From assembly GCF_010093595.1 (NCBI RefSeq), contig NW_022985452.1, forward strand, positions 372,001 to 436,000: 64,000 nucleotides of DNA, in the 5' to 3' direction. The notes under the pieces were generated by a model. It was not told where the DNA came from, made no database searches, and worked only from the letters and a program-made list of their open reading frames with translations. The DNA is from Mytilinidion resinicola (taxonomy: Eukaryota; Ascomycota; Dothideomycetes; Mytilinidiales; Mytilinidiaceae). The translations under genes and the position numbers were made by a program. Shown in pieces: positions 43,526 to 54,363 of the stretch (position 1 is its first letter; the number at the start of each line of letters is the position of its first letter).

Positions 43526-44095
43526 TGAGACGTCAGGGCAGGACAAATCCGGAAAGACCCCACACTGAAAAAAGAAGATGACCGTAGGAGACTATGTTTT
43601 GTACCTCAGCCTAGCCCTTTGGAAACACTTCTTCCTCGTGCCACTATTCAGTGAACATATATCTCATCCCAACGCGCTGCCATCCAGGTCCTGGGAGTCC
43701 GAGCCGTCGGGCTGACTAGCCTCCACTGCGGAAGGCGGAGAAGATACATGATTGGCACTGCTGTTCCCATTAGGTGATGATCAGGGGCTTTATAGACGGA
43801 ACTGGGTATGGATTTCGGCCTTGGCATTGGCGCTTCCGGTTATTGCTACTAGTTCGATCTGACGAACTGTCACGTGACGTCCAAGTGATTACCTGAAACA
43901 GCCGCCCATTCACTAGCTATTTCGTTGACCTTTTCGGTTCACAAAAACCCTTGCCGACCTCCTCACTTGAAATCGACTCTTTGGCAGAGTCTTGGTGTAA
44001 GTTCATACTTGCCATAGCATAGCCTGCCTATCTAACCAAAGTCAATCTCTAGTCAGCTTCTCATCGCTACCAAAGTCAACCCAGTGGAAGTTGAA
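43526..44095. other. Promoter region of the first F-box paralogue
   Basis: No gene is supported. A CTGTCACGTGACGTCC site at 43868-43883 again carries TCACGTGAC, as in the inverted repeat at 42252-42360. Confidence 0.4.
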
Positions 44096-44956
44096 ATGCC
44101 GCAGAACGCGTAAGACCGCACGCCCTAGTTGCTACCATGTGGGATTGACATAATATGCAGGCTCCAAATCGCGACCCCGGCACCCGTGACAGTGATGAGT
44201 CCAGCCGCGGACGCCGTCTTCTCCACTGTAGAGCTTCTGGAGGAGATCCTGGGCCACCTATCTCCGCGCGAGCTCTGCCGGCACAACATAGTCAGTCGTC
44301 ACTGGCGTGATGTGATCAGCTTGTCGCCGCGGCTGCAGCGCAATGCCTTCCTGGCTTCGAAGTTCCCCGCCATGACTCCCTTATCTGAGAATGGCCTTCG
44401 GGGGCGCAAATTAGACTACTGCGAGTTTTCCAACGAAGATCAGGGAACTGTGGCGGTGAATCCGCTCGTGCACGACATCTTCGACACAGAGGTAGTGGCT
44501 GGCCAGGGCCTACATCGAACATTTGTTTTCTTCAACAAAAAAACTGGAGACGTCATTCTCGACATTGGACACGCCGTCGATCGCTCTTCCCAGCTCATCG
44601 CAAATATCGAGCGTGTTTTGGGCGTCAACGTGGAGATTCCCGGGTGGAGACTGAACGAGCGCATGCAAGACACCTCCTGGCAGCGGATGCTGGTCGTGGA
44701 TCCACCAGCGACGAAGGTGTTGATGGTTCTGGGGCACCGAGAACTATACTTTTTTCCACAAATTCGATACTGGGCCAGCCCCGGGCTGCAGATGGGCGAG
44801 TTGATAGATCAAGTTGTGGCACAGCTTCTGGTAGACAAGGACGAGATGGATAGGGAGTGCGGAAACGGCTTGTTGATCTCGGATACAACTCGACATAGGC
44901 AGATGTGGAGCAACGCTAGGGAGATCAAGGATAGCAAGATTGGACTTCTTGCCTGA
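44096..44956 (+). CDS. F-box protein, tandem paralogue 1
   Basis: Exon 1 (44096-44109) codes only MPQN plus two bases; a 51-bp intron (GTAAGA, TGCAG) leads into 44161-44956, total 269 residues. The F-box is at about 18-62: AVFSTVELLEEILGHLSPRE, then CRHNIVSRHWRDVISLSPRL. The rest carries blocks shared with the two following paralogues: NPLVHDIFDTE, GDVILDIGHAV, NVEIPGW, SWQRMLVVDPPAT, WASPGLQMGELIDQVV and ECGNGLLISDTTRHRQM. The F-box would bind Skp1 in an SCF ubiquitin ligase; what the C-terminal domain captures is unknown. The 14-nt first exon is inferred because the second exon's first ATG would truncate the conserved N-terminus. Confidence 0.78.
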
Positions 44957-45416
44957 GCTGATGGAGGCTAGGCTTTGTTGAGGCAGATGCAAAGCTAGGC
45001 TGGAGGAACGGGATTTCATAGCTTGCATTCTAAATTGGACATCAGTAGCCCCTCTGTGGGAAGTTGTATGCTGGTCTCAGGCGCTGTTGCCTTTCAAATC
45101 CCTTTTCTCTCTAGGTAGAACTCGTGGTTCATATCCTCGATTTCTCTTTTCGTGATCCCATCAAATCCCTGTTGCAGTCGAGCTTTTTTCGATGAGAAAT
45201 TGAGCATCTTTTAGTACCAGAAGGCAACATGGTTCGGGGGTCACGTGGACCCTCTGGACATTTCACCGACAACCGTGTCGACAGTCGCTCCCTCACTTCC
45301 ACCCCTAACAACGCTTACTGCGGAAGAACTCCGCACCTCGGTACCAAGAAGGGCATCGGTAAGACCCCAAACTCCATTCAACAATCTTGCAAACTAATCC
45401 AAGTTGCAAGCTCGAC

Positions 45417-46401
45417 ATGCATCCTCCAGATCCACGCGCTCTCACCGTCGAAGCTGCGCAGTCACTCGCGCCGGAAATAAGCCCATCCGAAGCCGTTTTT
45501 ATGATTGATGCTGGTGCAGATGAAACCTGCGGAGAGCCAATGTAAGTACACGTCTCCACATGCTACTATAGCAGTCTAACTGATTTCTGGTAGGCTTCCA
45601 AACCTGTCTTCCCCCACCGTCAAGCAGTCCCACACGCAAATGATAGGTCCAGCTGCGAACGCCGTCTTCAACACTGTCGAACTCCTCGAAGGGATACTGT
45701 CTCACCTGACTGTTCGCGAGATCTGCCGCTCTCAGATGGTCTGCCGCACCTGGCGCGATGTCGTACAAGCCTCGCCATGCCTTCAGCGCCGCGCGTTCTT
45801 AACTTCAGCATTCCCGGCGACGACGACAGGGATGACTGCAGACTTGGACCTCGAGGATTGCAAGTTCTCTCGTCTGATCAACGAGGCTACGGAGACTGCA
45901 GTTCTCAACCCACTCGTTCTCGAGATGTTCAATACTCAATCGCCGGGTCAGTTCACTGTAAAGGTGCACGATCAGAGTGGGGAAGTCATATTAGACGTCA
46001 CACACGCCTTCATCATGCGCAGACAGCTTATTGAAAATATCCTCGATCTGTTCGGCGTGGATGTCAAAGCTCCTGGATCAACCAGCACCACCATAGAGGC
46101 TTCGTGGCAGAAGATGTCGGTCGTAGATCCGCTAGCAACCGTTGTGAGCATGATCGTGATGAAATGGATGCCCTTATTTTATCCGAGCCCCTTGGGTGTA
46201 GGTGCTCATACTAGTGGTGCTCACGTACGGCGCTGGTCCAGCAATGGCAATGGACTAAGGCTTGGAGAATTACTGGATCAGGTTTTGAAGGGGCTCGCGA
46301 GCCGCGGTGACATCGATGAGGAGTGCGAAACCAGACTGTCGATTTCGGACAGCACGAGGTATAGCTGTATAAACTTGATGCCGCAGCCGCGGATAGCGTA
46401 G
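45417..46401 (+). CDS. F-box protein, tandem paralogue 2
   Basis: Exons 45417-45541 and 45594-46401 around a 52-bp intron (GTAAGT, GGTAG; phase 2 as in the neighbours) encode 310 residues. F-box at about 60-105: AVFNTVELLEGILSHLTVRE, CRSQMVCRTWRDVVQASPCL. Shared C-terminal blocks: NPLVLEMFNTQ, GEVILDVTHAF, DVKAPG, SWQKMSVVDPLAT, LRLGELLDQVL, ECETRLSISDSTRYS. The VVDPPAT block has become VVDPLAT. About 13 extra residues (VGAHTSGAHVRRW) lie before the LGELxDQ block. Same strand and spacing as the two flanking paralogues. Confidence 0.8.
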
Positions 46402-47216
46402 CGAAGACTGCAGGTGTGCCTAGATCTTGGGGATCGACTGGGACTTTCTGGGATATACAGCGGCATTGGTAGGTTGACTGTGCCATGCTTCGTTGTTCAG
46501 GTACCGTTGCTGGGCTTCTTGACACTTTTGCGTAGATGATGATAGCGGCGGGGGCCCCATACTTCTAATGAATGAGGTGTTTGCTTCACTGTAGTGTCCA
46601 CACCTCTTCAAGCTACTTGAGTGCCATTGCTGGGGACCGGTAAATACACACCCCCTTCTTAGTAGTCCCACGCCCCCTTCTAAGCATTCACTCCTCATAT
46701 AATCTACTCTCTTATTGGCTTTAATGCTCGGGCTATTGCCCCTAGAGGCATATCCACTTACTTACATTCTACTTCCGCGGTAGATTAGTCGCAATAGGCC
46801 CCCTGTGCGGCAATATACAGTCTATCGACTGTGCTAGAGTAGACGTGTGGCAGAGTTAATTTAGTGACGTGGATTCACAATTGCTCAAGGAGGAGCTGGC
46901 CCGGCTAAAGCAGCGAATAGAGAGATTGGATGATATGGGGAAAATAAGTGAGTCTTCAAAATCGAAATGAGATGCGGAGTAAAAAGTCACGTGAAAGCTT
47001 CGCGTCGTCACCGCTTGCTCTTTTATACTCCACCCAACTCACCACGCAACTCATCACAAATTAGTTCAAATATCGATCACTACCGCGGAGAGCTGTAGTA
47101 AGGTATCGCCCTACATTTCCTCAATACAAAATCTGACCTGAAACTGCAGGCCCGACATACCTCCATCTCCAGGTCCAGACCTCGCCGCCACCATCGATCC
47201 AGCTCTCGCACCGCAA
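46402..47216. other. Intergenic region with repeat-like and relic sequence
   Basis: At 46640-46690 two words alternate (ACACCCCCTTCTTAGTAGTCCC and ACGCCCCCTTCTAAG), recalling the style of the TIR of the element at 1965 but not its sequence. At 46872-46945 one plus frame reads QLLKEELARLKQRIERLDDM, a coiled-coil fragment with no start. The segment 47150-47216 would code for PDIPPSPGPDLAATIDPALAP, very like the second-exon start of the next gene (PDVDNSPDHDLTTTIEPTEA). Confidence 0.4.
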
Positions 47217-48170
47217 ATGAAGCCAGGCAATGAAGACAACTCCTTTGCTCCGGCCACTAATGATGACCGCGAGACCCGGTAAGTTATATCCTTCCATCGA
47301 GAAATGCACCAGCTAACTTAGCCTTTCAGGCCCGACGTGGACAATTCTCCGGATCACGACCTCACCACTACCATCGAACCCACCGAAGCGACCAGCTCAC
47401 CTTCAAATCCAGCCGCTCACGCTGTCTTCGCGTCTTACGAACTCCTCGAGGAGATCCTAACCTACCTCCCTGCTCGCGAAGTCTGCCGTGCTCAGATGGT
47501 CAACCGGACTTGGCGCGATGTCGTACGCTCTTCACCGTCGCTGCAGCGGAACGCTTTCCTGGCTTCGGCCTTTCCGCTTGTATCCCGGAAGCCTGGCCAC
47601 CGGTATATGGAGGGCCGCTCCCTTGATGAGTACGGCTCCTTCTGGGCTGGGCTCTATGGTGACCGCGATGGGGTCACAGCTTTCAACCCACTCGTTGACG
47701 AGATATTCAATTCCAGCCCTTATGGTCAACCGGACTTCTTAATCAAATCCAACGCACAGACTGGAGACGTTCTTCTGGACATTGCCAAGAATTGGTTCAA
47801 TGAGGCATATTACCCTGCAGATCTTAAAGACCTCATTCCATTCATCGAATGCGTCCTGGGTATCAATGTGGAGATTCCAGGATGGAATAAGGATGTCAAA
47901 GAAGCCTCTTGGCGACAAATGCTAGTCGTCGACCCGCCAGGTACCTGTGTAGCGATTGCTGTGGGCCAAGAAATAGAACAAGGAAATTATGAAAGGCTGC
48001 CGGTACGAGAGTGGGCCAGCCCTAGCCTCACATTGGGGGAGTTGATAGATCAATTAGTGATCCAATTGGTGGAAGACAACTGTATTCCTAAGGAATGCGG
48101 TGAGGGAGTGCTAGTCTCGGAGTCTACGCAGCACCGCAAGCTGTACACGTATATATATAGAGTGTATTAG
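47217..48170 (+). CDS. F-box protein, tandem paralogue 3
   Basis: Exons 47217-47278 and 47330-48170 (51-bp intron, GTAAGT, TTTCAG, phase 2) encode 300 residues. F-box: AVFASYELLEEILTYLPARE, CRAQMVNRTWRDVVRSSPSL. C-terminal blocks shared with the other two: NPLVDEIFNSS, GDVLLDIAKNW, NVEIPGW, SWRQMLVVDPPGT, WASPSLTLGELIDQLV, ECGEGVLVSESTQHRKL. The N-terminus is longer. An exon-like duplicate of the start of exon 2 lies just upstream (47150-47216) behind a TGCAG acceptor, so an additional 5' exon may be used, but no ATG was found for it. Confidence 0.8.
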
Positions 48171-48675
48171 GGTGGGTGACCCATACCGGGGACAGAGTCG
48201 ATACAGATGGCTCGGGTAGACAACTCTTCGTGCGCTTGGTCGGTGGTACTATCGCTGGCGCATGACAACTACTAGCCTAGCTCTCATGCAATCAAAAATT
48301 CTATAAATTACTTCCAAAGCGTGTCTACTTTGCGGTGCGGTTCTGCAATCCCACAGCAATCATATCGTTAAAAAGTATCAGCTTTGATGATCACACGATC
48401 TTGCCGGGACGACTCTGTGTCTCCTAGCCTGTCCTGATGAGGCAAGTCGTCTTTGCAAGGAATGAGCTCTTACTTCGTAGGTTCCAGCTCACGGTCCTAC
48501 ATTCGAATGAATCTGCCCTTGCGAAAGGCTATCCACGCCGTACTCGAATCCCGAAAGTGTCAAGACTCTGACTAGCCTTCAGCCTCTCACGTCCTCAAAT
48601 CGACAACATTAACCATAATAACCAACTTCTCTTAAACCATAAAGGACTTTTATACTTTATATCCCCTTCCGGATC
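48171..48675. other. Intergenic stretch
   Basis: No gene or repeat that I can support. It separates the F-box cluster from the P450 relic. Confidence 0.4.
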
Positions 48676-49783
48676 CTACAACGGCACGTCAATAGAAAAC
48701 AAGCGAGCAATCATTATTCGCATTTCCATGTACGCCAAACCTTTTCCAACGCAGTTCTGCGGGCCCAGGGGAAATAGTACTGCCGCTTTCCTCACATCAC
48801 TCTCATACGCCGCGTCGATCTACCGCTCTGGCAAAAACTCATCCGGATTCCTGAAGTTCGCTGGATCGTGGCACGCAGACCACTGTCCACAGACACCGTC
48901 GTGCCGCCCGGCGCCCGGGACCCGAAAGCCATCTATAGTATCCCCGCCCGGCGGGACTTCCGTAGCCTCGAGCCGCTTCCGCATTTTCGCGTGCGTGTGC
49001 TCGACGTGATACGCGCCTGCGTCAGCGCGCCGTCCTTGACCGTTTGGAAGAGCATGTGCACCCATTCCTGATAGTCCCCTCTGTCCAAGCACCCAAAGCT
49101 TTGTCTGAAGGCCAGATACCCCATGGTGTCGAATGTGAAATAGTTGAGTCAGTAGCAGATGTTAGAAGTCTCCTCCTCTCGCGTTAGTTTCCGCAGGTTA
49201 GACACCATCGTGCTCATGTAGTCTTGCACAATCGGCTCTTGCTCCATGAGCGCCTGCTGCGAGAACGAGTGGCTCAGGGCCTGCCGCTGGCGCCCATGGT
49301 CGGTGTCGTCGGGGACGTATTGGAGGGTTGTTGTGCTGCCGACTTTGACGGGCCCGTATGAAGTGGTGACTTTTTCATGCTTTGGTGGGCGGGGCGGAAA
49401 CCGTAGACGTCGTGCATGGCCTGGGCTGAGCTGAAGGTGAGCTCATTGGGGCCTAGGCGGAAGATGGGGCTTAGGCGGAAGACGAGGGCTAGGCTGAAGA
49501 TGGGGCCGCATTTCTCATGATAGCGGTTTGAGGGGAAGCGGCCTCGGAGGAGGGAGAATGCTGCTGAAAGGGCGGAGACTGAGTTCCAAAATGGGCCTTG
49601 ATGTTTCGCGAGAGGGTGTAAATGGCGTCTGTAGACAATGAGACTAAAGAGATACAGTGAAATAATGCTAGCGATTGTAGTTCTAATGGGGGATATACGT
49701 CCTGGCTTGTTCGAAAGAAGAGCTATGCTTGAAGAATGTTGGCGTTGGAATGTGGTTGACCACTGGAGAGATATTGGAAACAT
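48676..49783 (-). pseudogene. Cytochrome P450 pseudogene
   Basis: Starting at ATG 49783 there is a P450 N-terminus: membrane anchor (TTIASIISLYLFSLIVYRR), FPSNRYHEKCGPIFSL, LGPNELTFSSAQAMHDVYGF. A frameshift near 49360 moves it to another frame with DHGRQRQALSHSFSQQALME and LRKLTREEETSNICY, stopped by TGA where Trp is expected, then LNYFTFDTMGYLAFRQSFGC. The I-helix and ExxR region are missing. The end returns with VPPGGDTIDGFRVPG, PANFRNPDEFLPER then a TAG at 48820-48822 (Trp expected), and the heme-binding loop FPLGPQNCVGKGLAYMEMRI. Two Trp-to-stop changes, one frameshift and one deletion make it non-functional. The heme ligand Cys is still visible. Confidence 0.85.
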
Positions 49784-50534
49784 GAGGCAAGGCCTTAAAT
49801 GTGGACTAGAATCAGAAGCGCGTCAGTGTATTTGCGTGGAACCGGTTTGTGAACATATCCGGGGAAGCATACCTTGGGATAGTCTACAATAGGAGCTCCT
49901 TTCCTTACCCCTCCTCATGGTCCGTGCTCCTTCCGCTTCCGGTAAGTTGTTCATCGAAAAGTGTTGAGCACAGAGCGACTTCAAACCGCATTTCTAATTA
50001 ATTCGTGTAAATTCAACAACGCGACCTGAGGACCTATCCTCCGGTTCTAGAGAAGAACACATGAACGCGAAACTTTCTACGACGTCAAAATTTAAATAGA
50101 GGCGTTGGTTGTGGAGATCTAGTGTTCGAGGTGGATAGTGCTTGAATCTTGGAAAATCACTTGGGCGCGACGAATGCGGTTGGGTAGAGTCATGAGGGAT
50201 CAAATCTACTGGGCGGTGATATTCGCTGTAGTCTGTGGTAATTAAAGGATAACCTAACCTTTAGACTGCCTAATTATCTACAAATCCCATCAGGACCATG
50301 ACCTCTCTGAACCCTATACTGTCATGACCCACGGATAATCATGAGTCCCATGCCCCCACTCATGCCACGTCCCCGAAGCAGCTACCACCTCAAGTCAATC
50401 ACCGTTGAGTGGAGACTCTGCCTGAATGTCTACGTCTCCAGTCCCAACAACCCTTGTATAATCCGGTGTTCATTCCAGAAGTGCTGCAGCGTCGAGGCAG
50501 TGTCCTTCTGAGCCTGATCAAGCTCTGTACTCTG
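49784..50534. other. Intergenic stretch
   Basis: No supported gene. Short frames (49994-50203, 50409-50633) look like shadows or chance. Confidence 0.4.
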
Positions 50535-52085
50535 CTAGTAGGCGTTGCGGACAAATTCGAACAATCTCCATGGCGTCTCGAGCAAATATTTATCAGAAGA
50601 ATTCCTTCTACGCCCTGGAATTGGAGCGCTTAGAGTCAGAATGCCAGAGTTACGCGCGGCTCTGAATTTTGATTGGATTGCCTGGAGGACGAACTTGCCG
50701 GGAAGTAATGAGGGGAGATTGAAGTCTAGTGCGACATTAGTGAGCGCATTCACATTTTTCGCAACGTCTCGCCAGCTGCTGTCCTGTGACATCGCCTCTT
50801 CAGTTCGTTGGAGGAAGTTTTGGCCTTTGCTGTTCGGCTTGTCTGGGTCAGCATCATGCTGGAACATAAGCTTGATCACATCACTTGTCTGGTCGCCCCA
50901 AATGCCACATAGACCTTCATCTAGTGCCAGTCCGTCTTCATCGCGGCACTTCCAATAATCATTCGGATCGGCACCGCGCTCCAATAGCTTCTGAATGAAG
51001 CTGATGGAAACTGAGCAGTTTCTCAGCGCCTCGCAAAGCACCGTCGTGTCTAATGCGGCTGCTTTGTACCTTACATTCGCAGCAGCGCCAGCTTCCAAGA
51101 GCGTAAGCGCTATCTTCCCATGGTTCCCCTCAAGAGCAAGGTCGAGGATTGGACAGTAATGATCGTGATTGATTACCTGGATGCTGAGGTCAGCACCAGC
51201 TTTGAGCAACAGGTTGACGACAGTGCTATCGTCTTCTTTCAGGTTGCGGACGGCGTGGTGTAATATCGGGAAGTGTTGGTCGGAGTGCCAATTGACATCG
51301 GCCCCGTGTCGAAGGAGAAGTTCAAGTACGCGAGTATCTGCACATATATGAAGGAAGGGCTCGTTGATCTCTCCATCAAGTCCATAACCCGTGGGGTTGG
51401 CGCCGTGCTCGCTTATTAGAAGATCTATAAGCCCGAGGGTCTTGGTCTCCCTCCGGTCGCGCCGATGAGTTGAGTTTTGCTTACGGAGCTTCACGATCGG
51501 TGTTTGGTACTCGATACGGCACTCTGGGGACTGGGTATTCATGCATTGCATGTATCTTAGGATGTTGTACAGAATTCTAGTGGCTTCGTTGGTGCTCGTT
51601 CGTCCAAGTTGAGTGGCTTTGTCGATGAACAATTTCGTGATGTCCACAAGGTTGTGTTCTCCGGCGCAATTCCCACAAGTCACGAGATCGTATAGAGGCC
51701 AACCTCCCGTGCCATTGTTTTCTATGCCAGTGATATCATGTTTGAAAAGATATCGCGCGAGTCGAACCTCGCATTTCTCCACGGCCCATTCAATGGCTGA
51801 AATAGTAGGCGACGACGGATTCGGCTTCTGTGTAGTTATAGGAGTAGGCCGATCCGCAATCGCTCGCTTGTGCAGGTCGGCTTCAAGAAGGGTTTGATAG
51901 CGCCAGCTGGTTAAAGCAAGCCTACCTAGGTGCTTGTTGTCTAAAAATGATGCAATTTCTAGCACCAACTCGTTTGACAGTGCCGACAAAAATATGTCGG
52001 AAGTGGAATGTGTTTCGGACTGGCGTGATTTAAGTGGTGTCCCGCTGGGAGTGATGTTGTGGGTAGATGCAAGGGAGAGGTACAT
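50535..52085 (-). CDS. F-box/ankyrin-repeat protein, paralogue 1
   Basis: A single exon of 516 residues from ATG 52085; the frame is open further upstream but without an ATG. F-box-like segment at about 34-75: LSNELVLEIASFLDNKHLGR, LALTSWRYQTLLEADLHKRA. AIEWAVEKCEVRLARYLFKH starts the ankyrin region. Recognisable ankyrin units: LISEHGANPTGYG, LELLLRHGADVNWHSDQHFP, VNLLLKAGADLSIQV, ALTLLEAGAAANVRY, LLERGADPNDYW and LMFQHDADPDKPNSKG. The tail NLPSLLPGKFVLQAI is shared with the two paralogues. F-box plus ankyrin suggests an SCF adaptor that recognises a protein through the repeats; unproven. Opposite strand to the other two copies. Confidence 0.82.
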   Translation of the reverse strand: MYLSLASTHNITPSGTPLKSRQSETHSTSDIFLSALSNELVLEIASFLDNKHLGRLALTSWRYQTLLEADLHKRAIADRPTPITTQKPNPSSPTISAIEWAVEKCEVRLARYLFKHDITGIENNGTGGWPLYDLVTCGNCAGEHNLVDITKLFIDKATQLGRTSTNEATRILYNILRYMQCMNTQSPECRIEYQTPIVKLRKQNSTHRRDRRETKTLGLIDLLISEHGANPTGYGLDGEINEPFLHICADTRVLELLLRHGADVNWHSDQHFPILHHAVRNLKEDDSTVVNLLLKAGADLSIQVINHDHYCPILDLALEGNHGKIALTLLEAGAAANVRYKAAALDTTVLCEALRNCSVSISFIQKLLERGADPNDYWKCRDEDGLALDEGLCGIWGDQTSDVIKLMFQHDADPDKPNSKGQNFLQRTEEAMSQDSSWRDVAKNVNALTNVALDFNLPSLLPGKFVLQAIQSKFRAARNSGILTLSAPIPGRRRNSSDKYLLETPWRLFEFVRNAY

Positions 52086-52858
52086 AGTTTTAAGGTTCTT
52101 AGGTGGGTGCCTAGGGGATCGTGGCGCAGTAATGCTAGCGAGGCCTGACCAATACCAATCTACGCACGTAATACCACACGTCAATGTCGCTGGAAAGGCA
52201 AAATTAGGTTTGCACACATTTACATTCAACAGGCTGGCCGGATAGCCTCTCTCTAAAAGATGCGTTGCCGTTTAGTTTTGGTTCTATTTTTAGAAACAGA
52301 CCGGCGCTTAAATGAAAACCCCCTACCCCCTAGAGAGGAACTAGGGGGTTAAACGCGCCCGGATACGGGCATATGCTGAATTGAGACTCATCCGTATACC
52401 CTGAAGCGTTCATGATGGATGCCCAAGCGTAATTAGTTGAAGTAACCCTTTAGGTACACAAGATACATGATAAACTTCACTGCAAAGTCTTTGATGGGGG
52501 CTTGCAATCGAACGCCGCTCTCAAGGAAAACGTAGGCTGTGATACCACAATTAAGTCCTATTTATAATTGATTGCTGCTATTAACGAAGTTCGCTTTTGG
52601 AGGACTTGCAGCTCCATATCAAGATATCGAGCAGCGGCGATATCGACTGAAGAAAATGAAAGTGATTCACTACTTGGAGCGCTGCCCCTCTAGCGCTTTT
52701 CGAGCATGAAGCCATTTTTACACTGTGAACAGATGATCCGTCGCCAATCTTATAAATAGGTAAGGCGTCTCCCAGCGACTTGTCCCCAAAACACTTCACT
52801 TCTACCACCGGTGCAGCGCCAGCCCACCAATGCTGGACTCCAAAACTGCATCCTCAAC
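52086..52858. other. Shared upstream region of a divergent ankyrin pair
   Basis: The region between divergent paralogues 1 and 2. It contains CCCCCTACCCCCTAGAGAGG and its partial inverse AACTAGGGGGTTAAAC at 52319-52352, a small hairpin-forming sequence. No gene is supported. Confidence 0.4.
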
Positions 52859-54363
52859 ATGTCTTTTTGGGATCCCTCCAACGAGCTGGTCCTCGAAACA
52901 GCTGCATACCTTGATGACAGATCTTTTGTTAGGCTTGCTGGTACTGCTTGGTGGTATCAAGACTTGCTTCGAGACGATCTCCACAAGCGTGCAATCGCAG
53001 ACCGGCCCCGACATGATGGGGACGTCTCTTCACCTAAGATTTCAGCCATCGAGTGGGCCGTTGATCACGGGAACCCAGCACTTGTATGATACCTTTTCAA
53101 GCACGGCATCACAGGACTCGAACAAGACGTTACTGGATCACAGCATTGGCCTACCTACGTCTGTGTAACTGCTCGAGACTGTGCTATTGCGGATATCGTC
53201 ACCCCATTTGTCGTCAAGGCGGTTGAATTGGGCCGAATGACCACCGATGAGGCCACTAGGGTCTTGAGCAATGTTATTTACCACCTGTCCAGGCTGAATA
53301 CCGAAAATGTAGACAAAGACTCTCGACATGCCTTTTGGTGCACAGAGGAGAGACCGAAGGCAACTAAGCTCACGGAGCTTCTTCTTTCCGAACACGGTGC
53401 CAATCCAACCGAACTTTTTCAGAACAGAGAATGCACTAGATTGCTCTGGACGTCTCTCTCACTTCCTCATATTTTCGAGCTGCTAATTCAACGCGGTGCT
53501 GACGTCAACGGCTGCTCTAATTGCTGTCTCATCCTATGCTATACGATCGATCAGAGCAATATCGCCTTGACCAAACTTGTGCTCGAAGCAGGCGCGGATC
53601 CGAGTATCGCCGTTCCTTGGCGGAGAAACCCGCTTCTAGCAGATGTAATATGTCAGGGAAAGACCACTGAAACATTCATGCTACTAGAATATAGTGCAGA
53701 TGCCAATGTCACATACGACAAGGGCTCTGGCATGGGTAGTACGATCTTGTGCGATGCAGTCGAAACCGTCGGAACTTTGCAAATGTCGATCTCTTTCGAA
53801 GATCAGTTCCGGCCCATCAAAAAGATACTGGAAAGTGGGGCGGACCCAAACGGCAACCTAAATCGACACTACTCAGCACTCGACTTAGCCTTGTTGAGTC
53901 CCCGGAGCGATAAAGAATGTGCTGCCATGGTCAAGATTCTGATTGAACATGGGGCCGACGTGGCCAAGGTCGATGGACGTGGCTATAACCTCGTGGAACG
54001 TATCGCTAGAGAGGGCAACGAGCGGCACACAGATCGTTCCGGTTTGGGCCACTTCAGGACGCTTGTTGCAGTGGCACTAGAGTTGGGCCTGCCGTCCTTA
54101 CTTCCCGGGGAACACGTCTTGGAAGGCTGTGAGCATACACTCGAGAAGGTCAAGAACATCACAAAGCACAAACGTAGGGCAACACAAGAGACTGCGTCAA
54201 CCATTGGCTCACTGAGCTCATATGAAGCTTGATCCTTGTCGTGTTGGATGCCTACGAGAAGATCGGGGACTCCAGTCAAGACGACACTGCCTGCAAACTT
54301 CGTAGTTTCTGGGAGGAGCACCAAGCCGATATCGAAGAGCTCCGGAGGGAGATTGGAGAATAG
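52859..54363 (+). pseudogene. F-box/ankyrin paralogue 2, broken by one stop and one frameshift
   Basis: From ATG 52859: SNELVLETAAYLDDRSFVRL, the DLHKRAIADRP block and AIEWAVDHGNPALV, then TGA at 53087-53089 where the paralogues have Arg (LVRYLF / LARYLF), then YLFKHGITGL in the same frame. The frame continues to 54232 through SEHGANPTEL, LLIQRGADVNGCSN, LVLEAGADPSIAVP, ILESGADPNGN, ILIEHGADVAKVDGRGYN and LPSLLPGEHVLEG. After SSYEA it stops, but the expected C-terminus VVLDAYEKIGDSSQDDTACK and SFWEEHQADIEELRRE continues in another frame to TAG 54361-54363. One CGA-to-TGA change and one short indel explain everything, so the loss looks recent. Confidence 0.8.
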
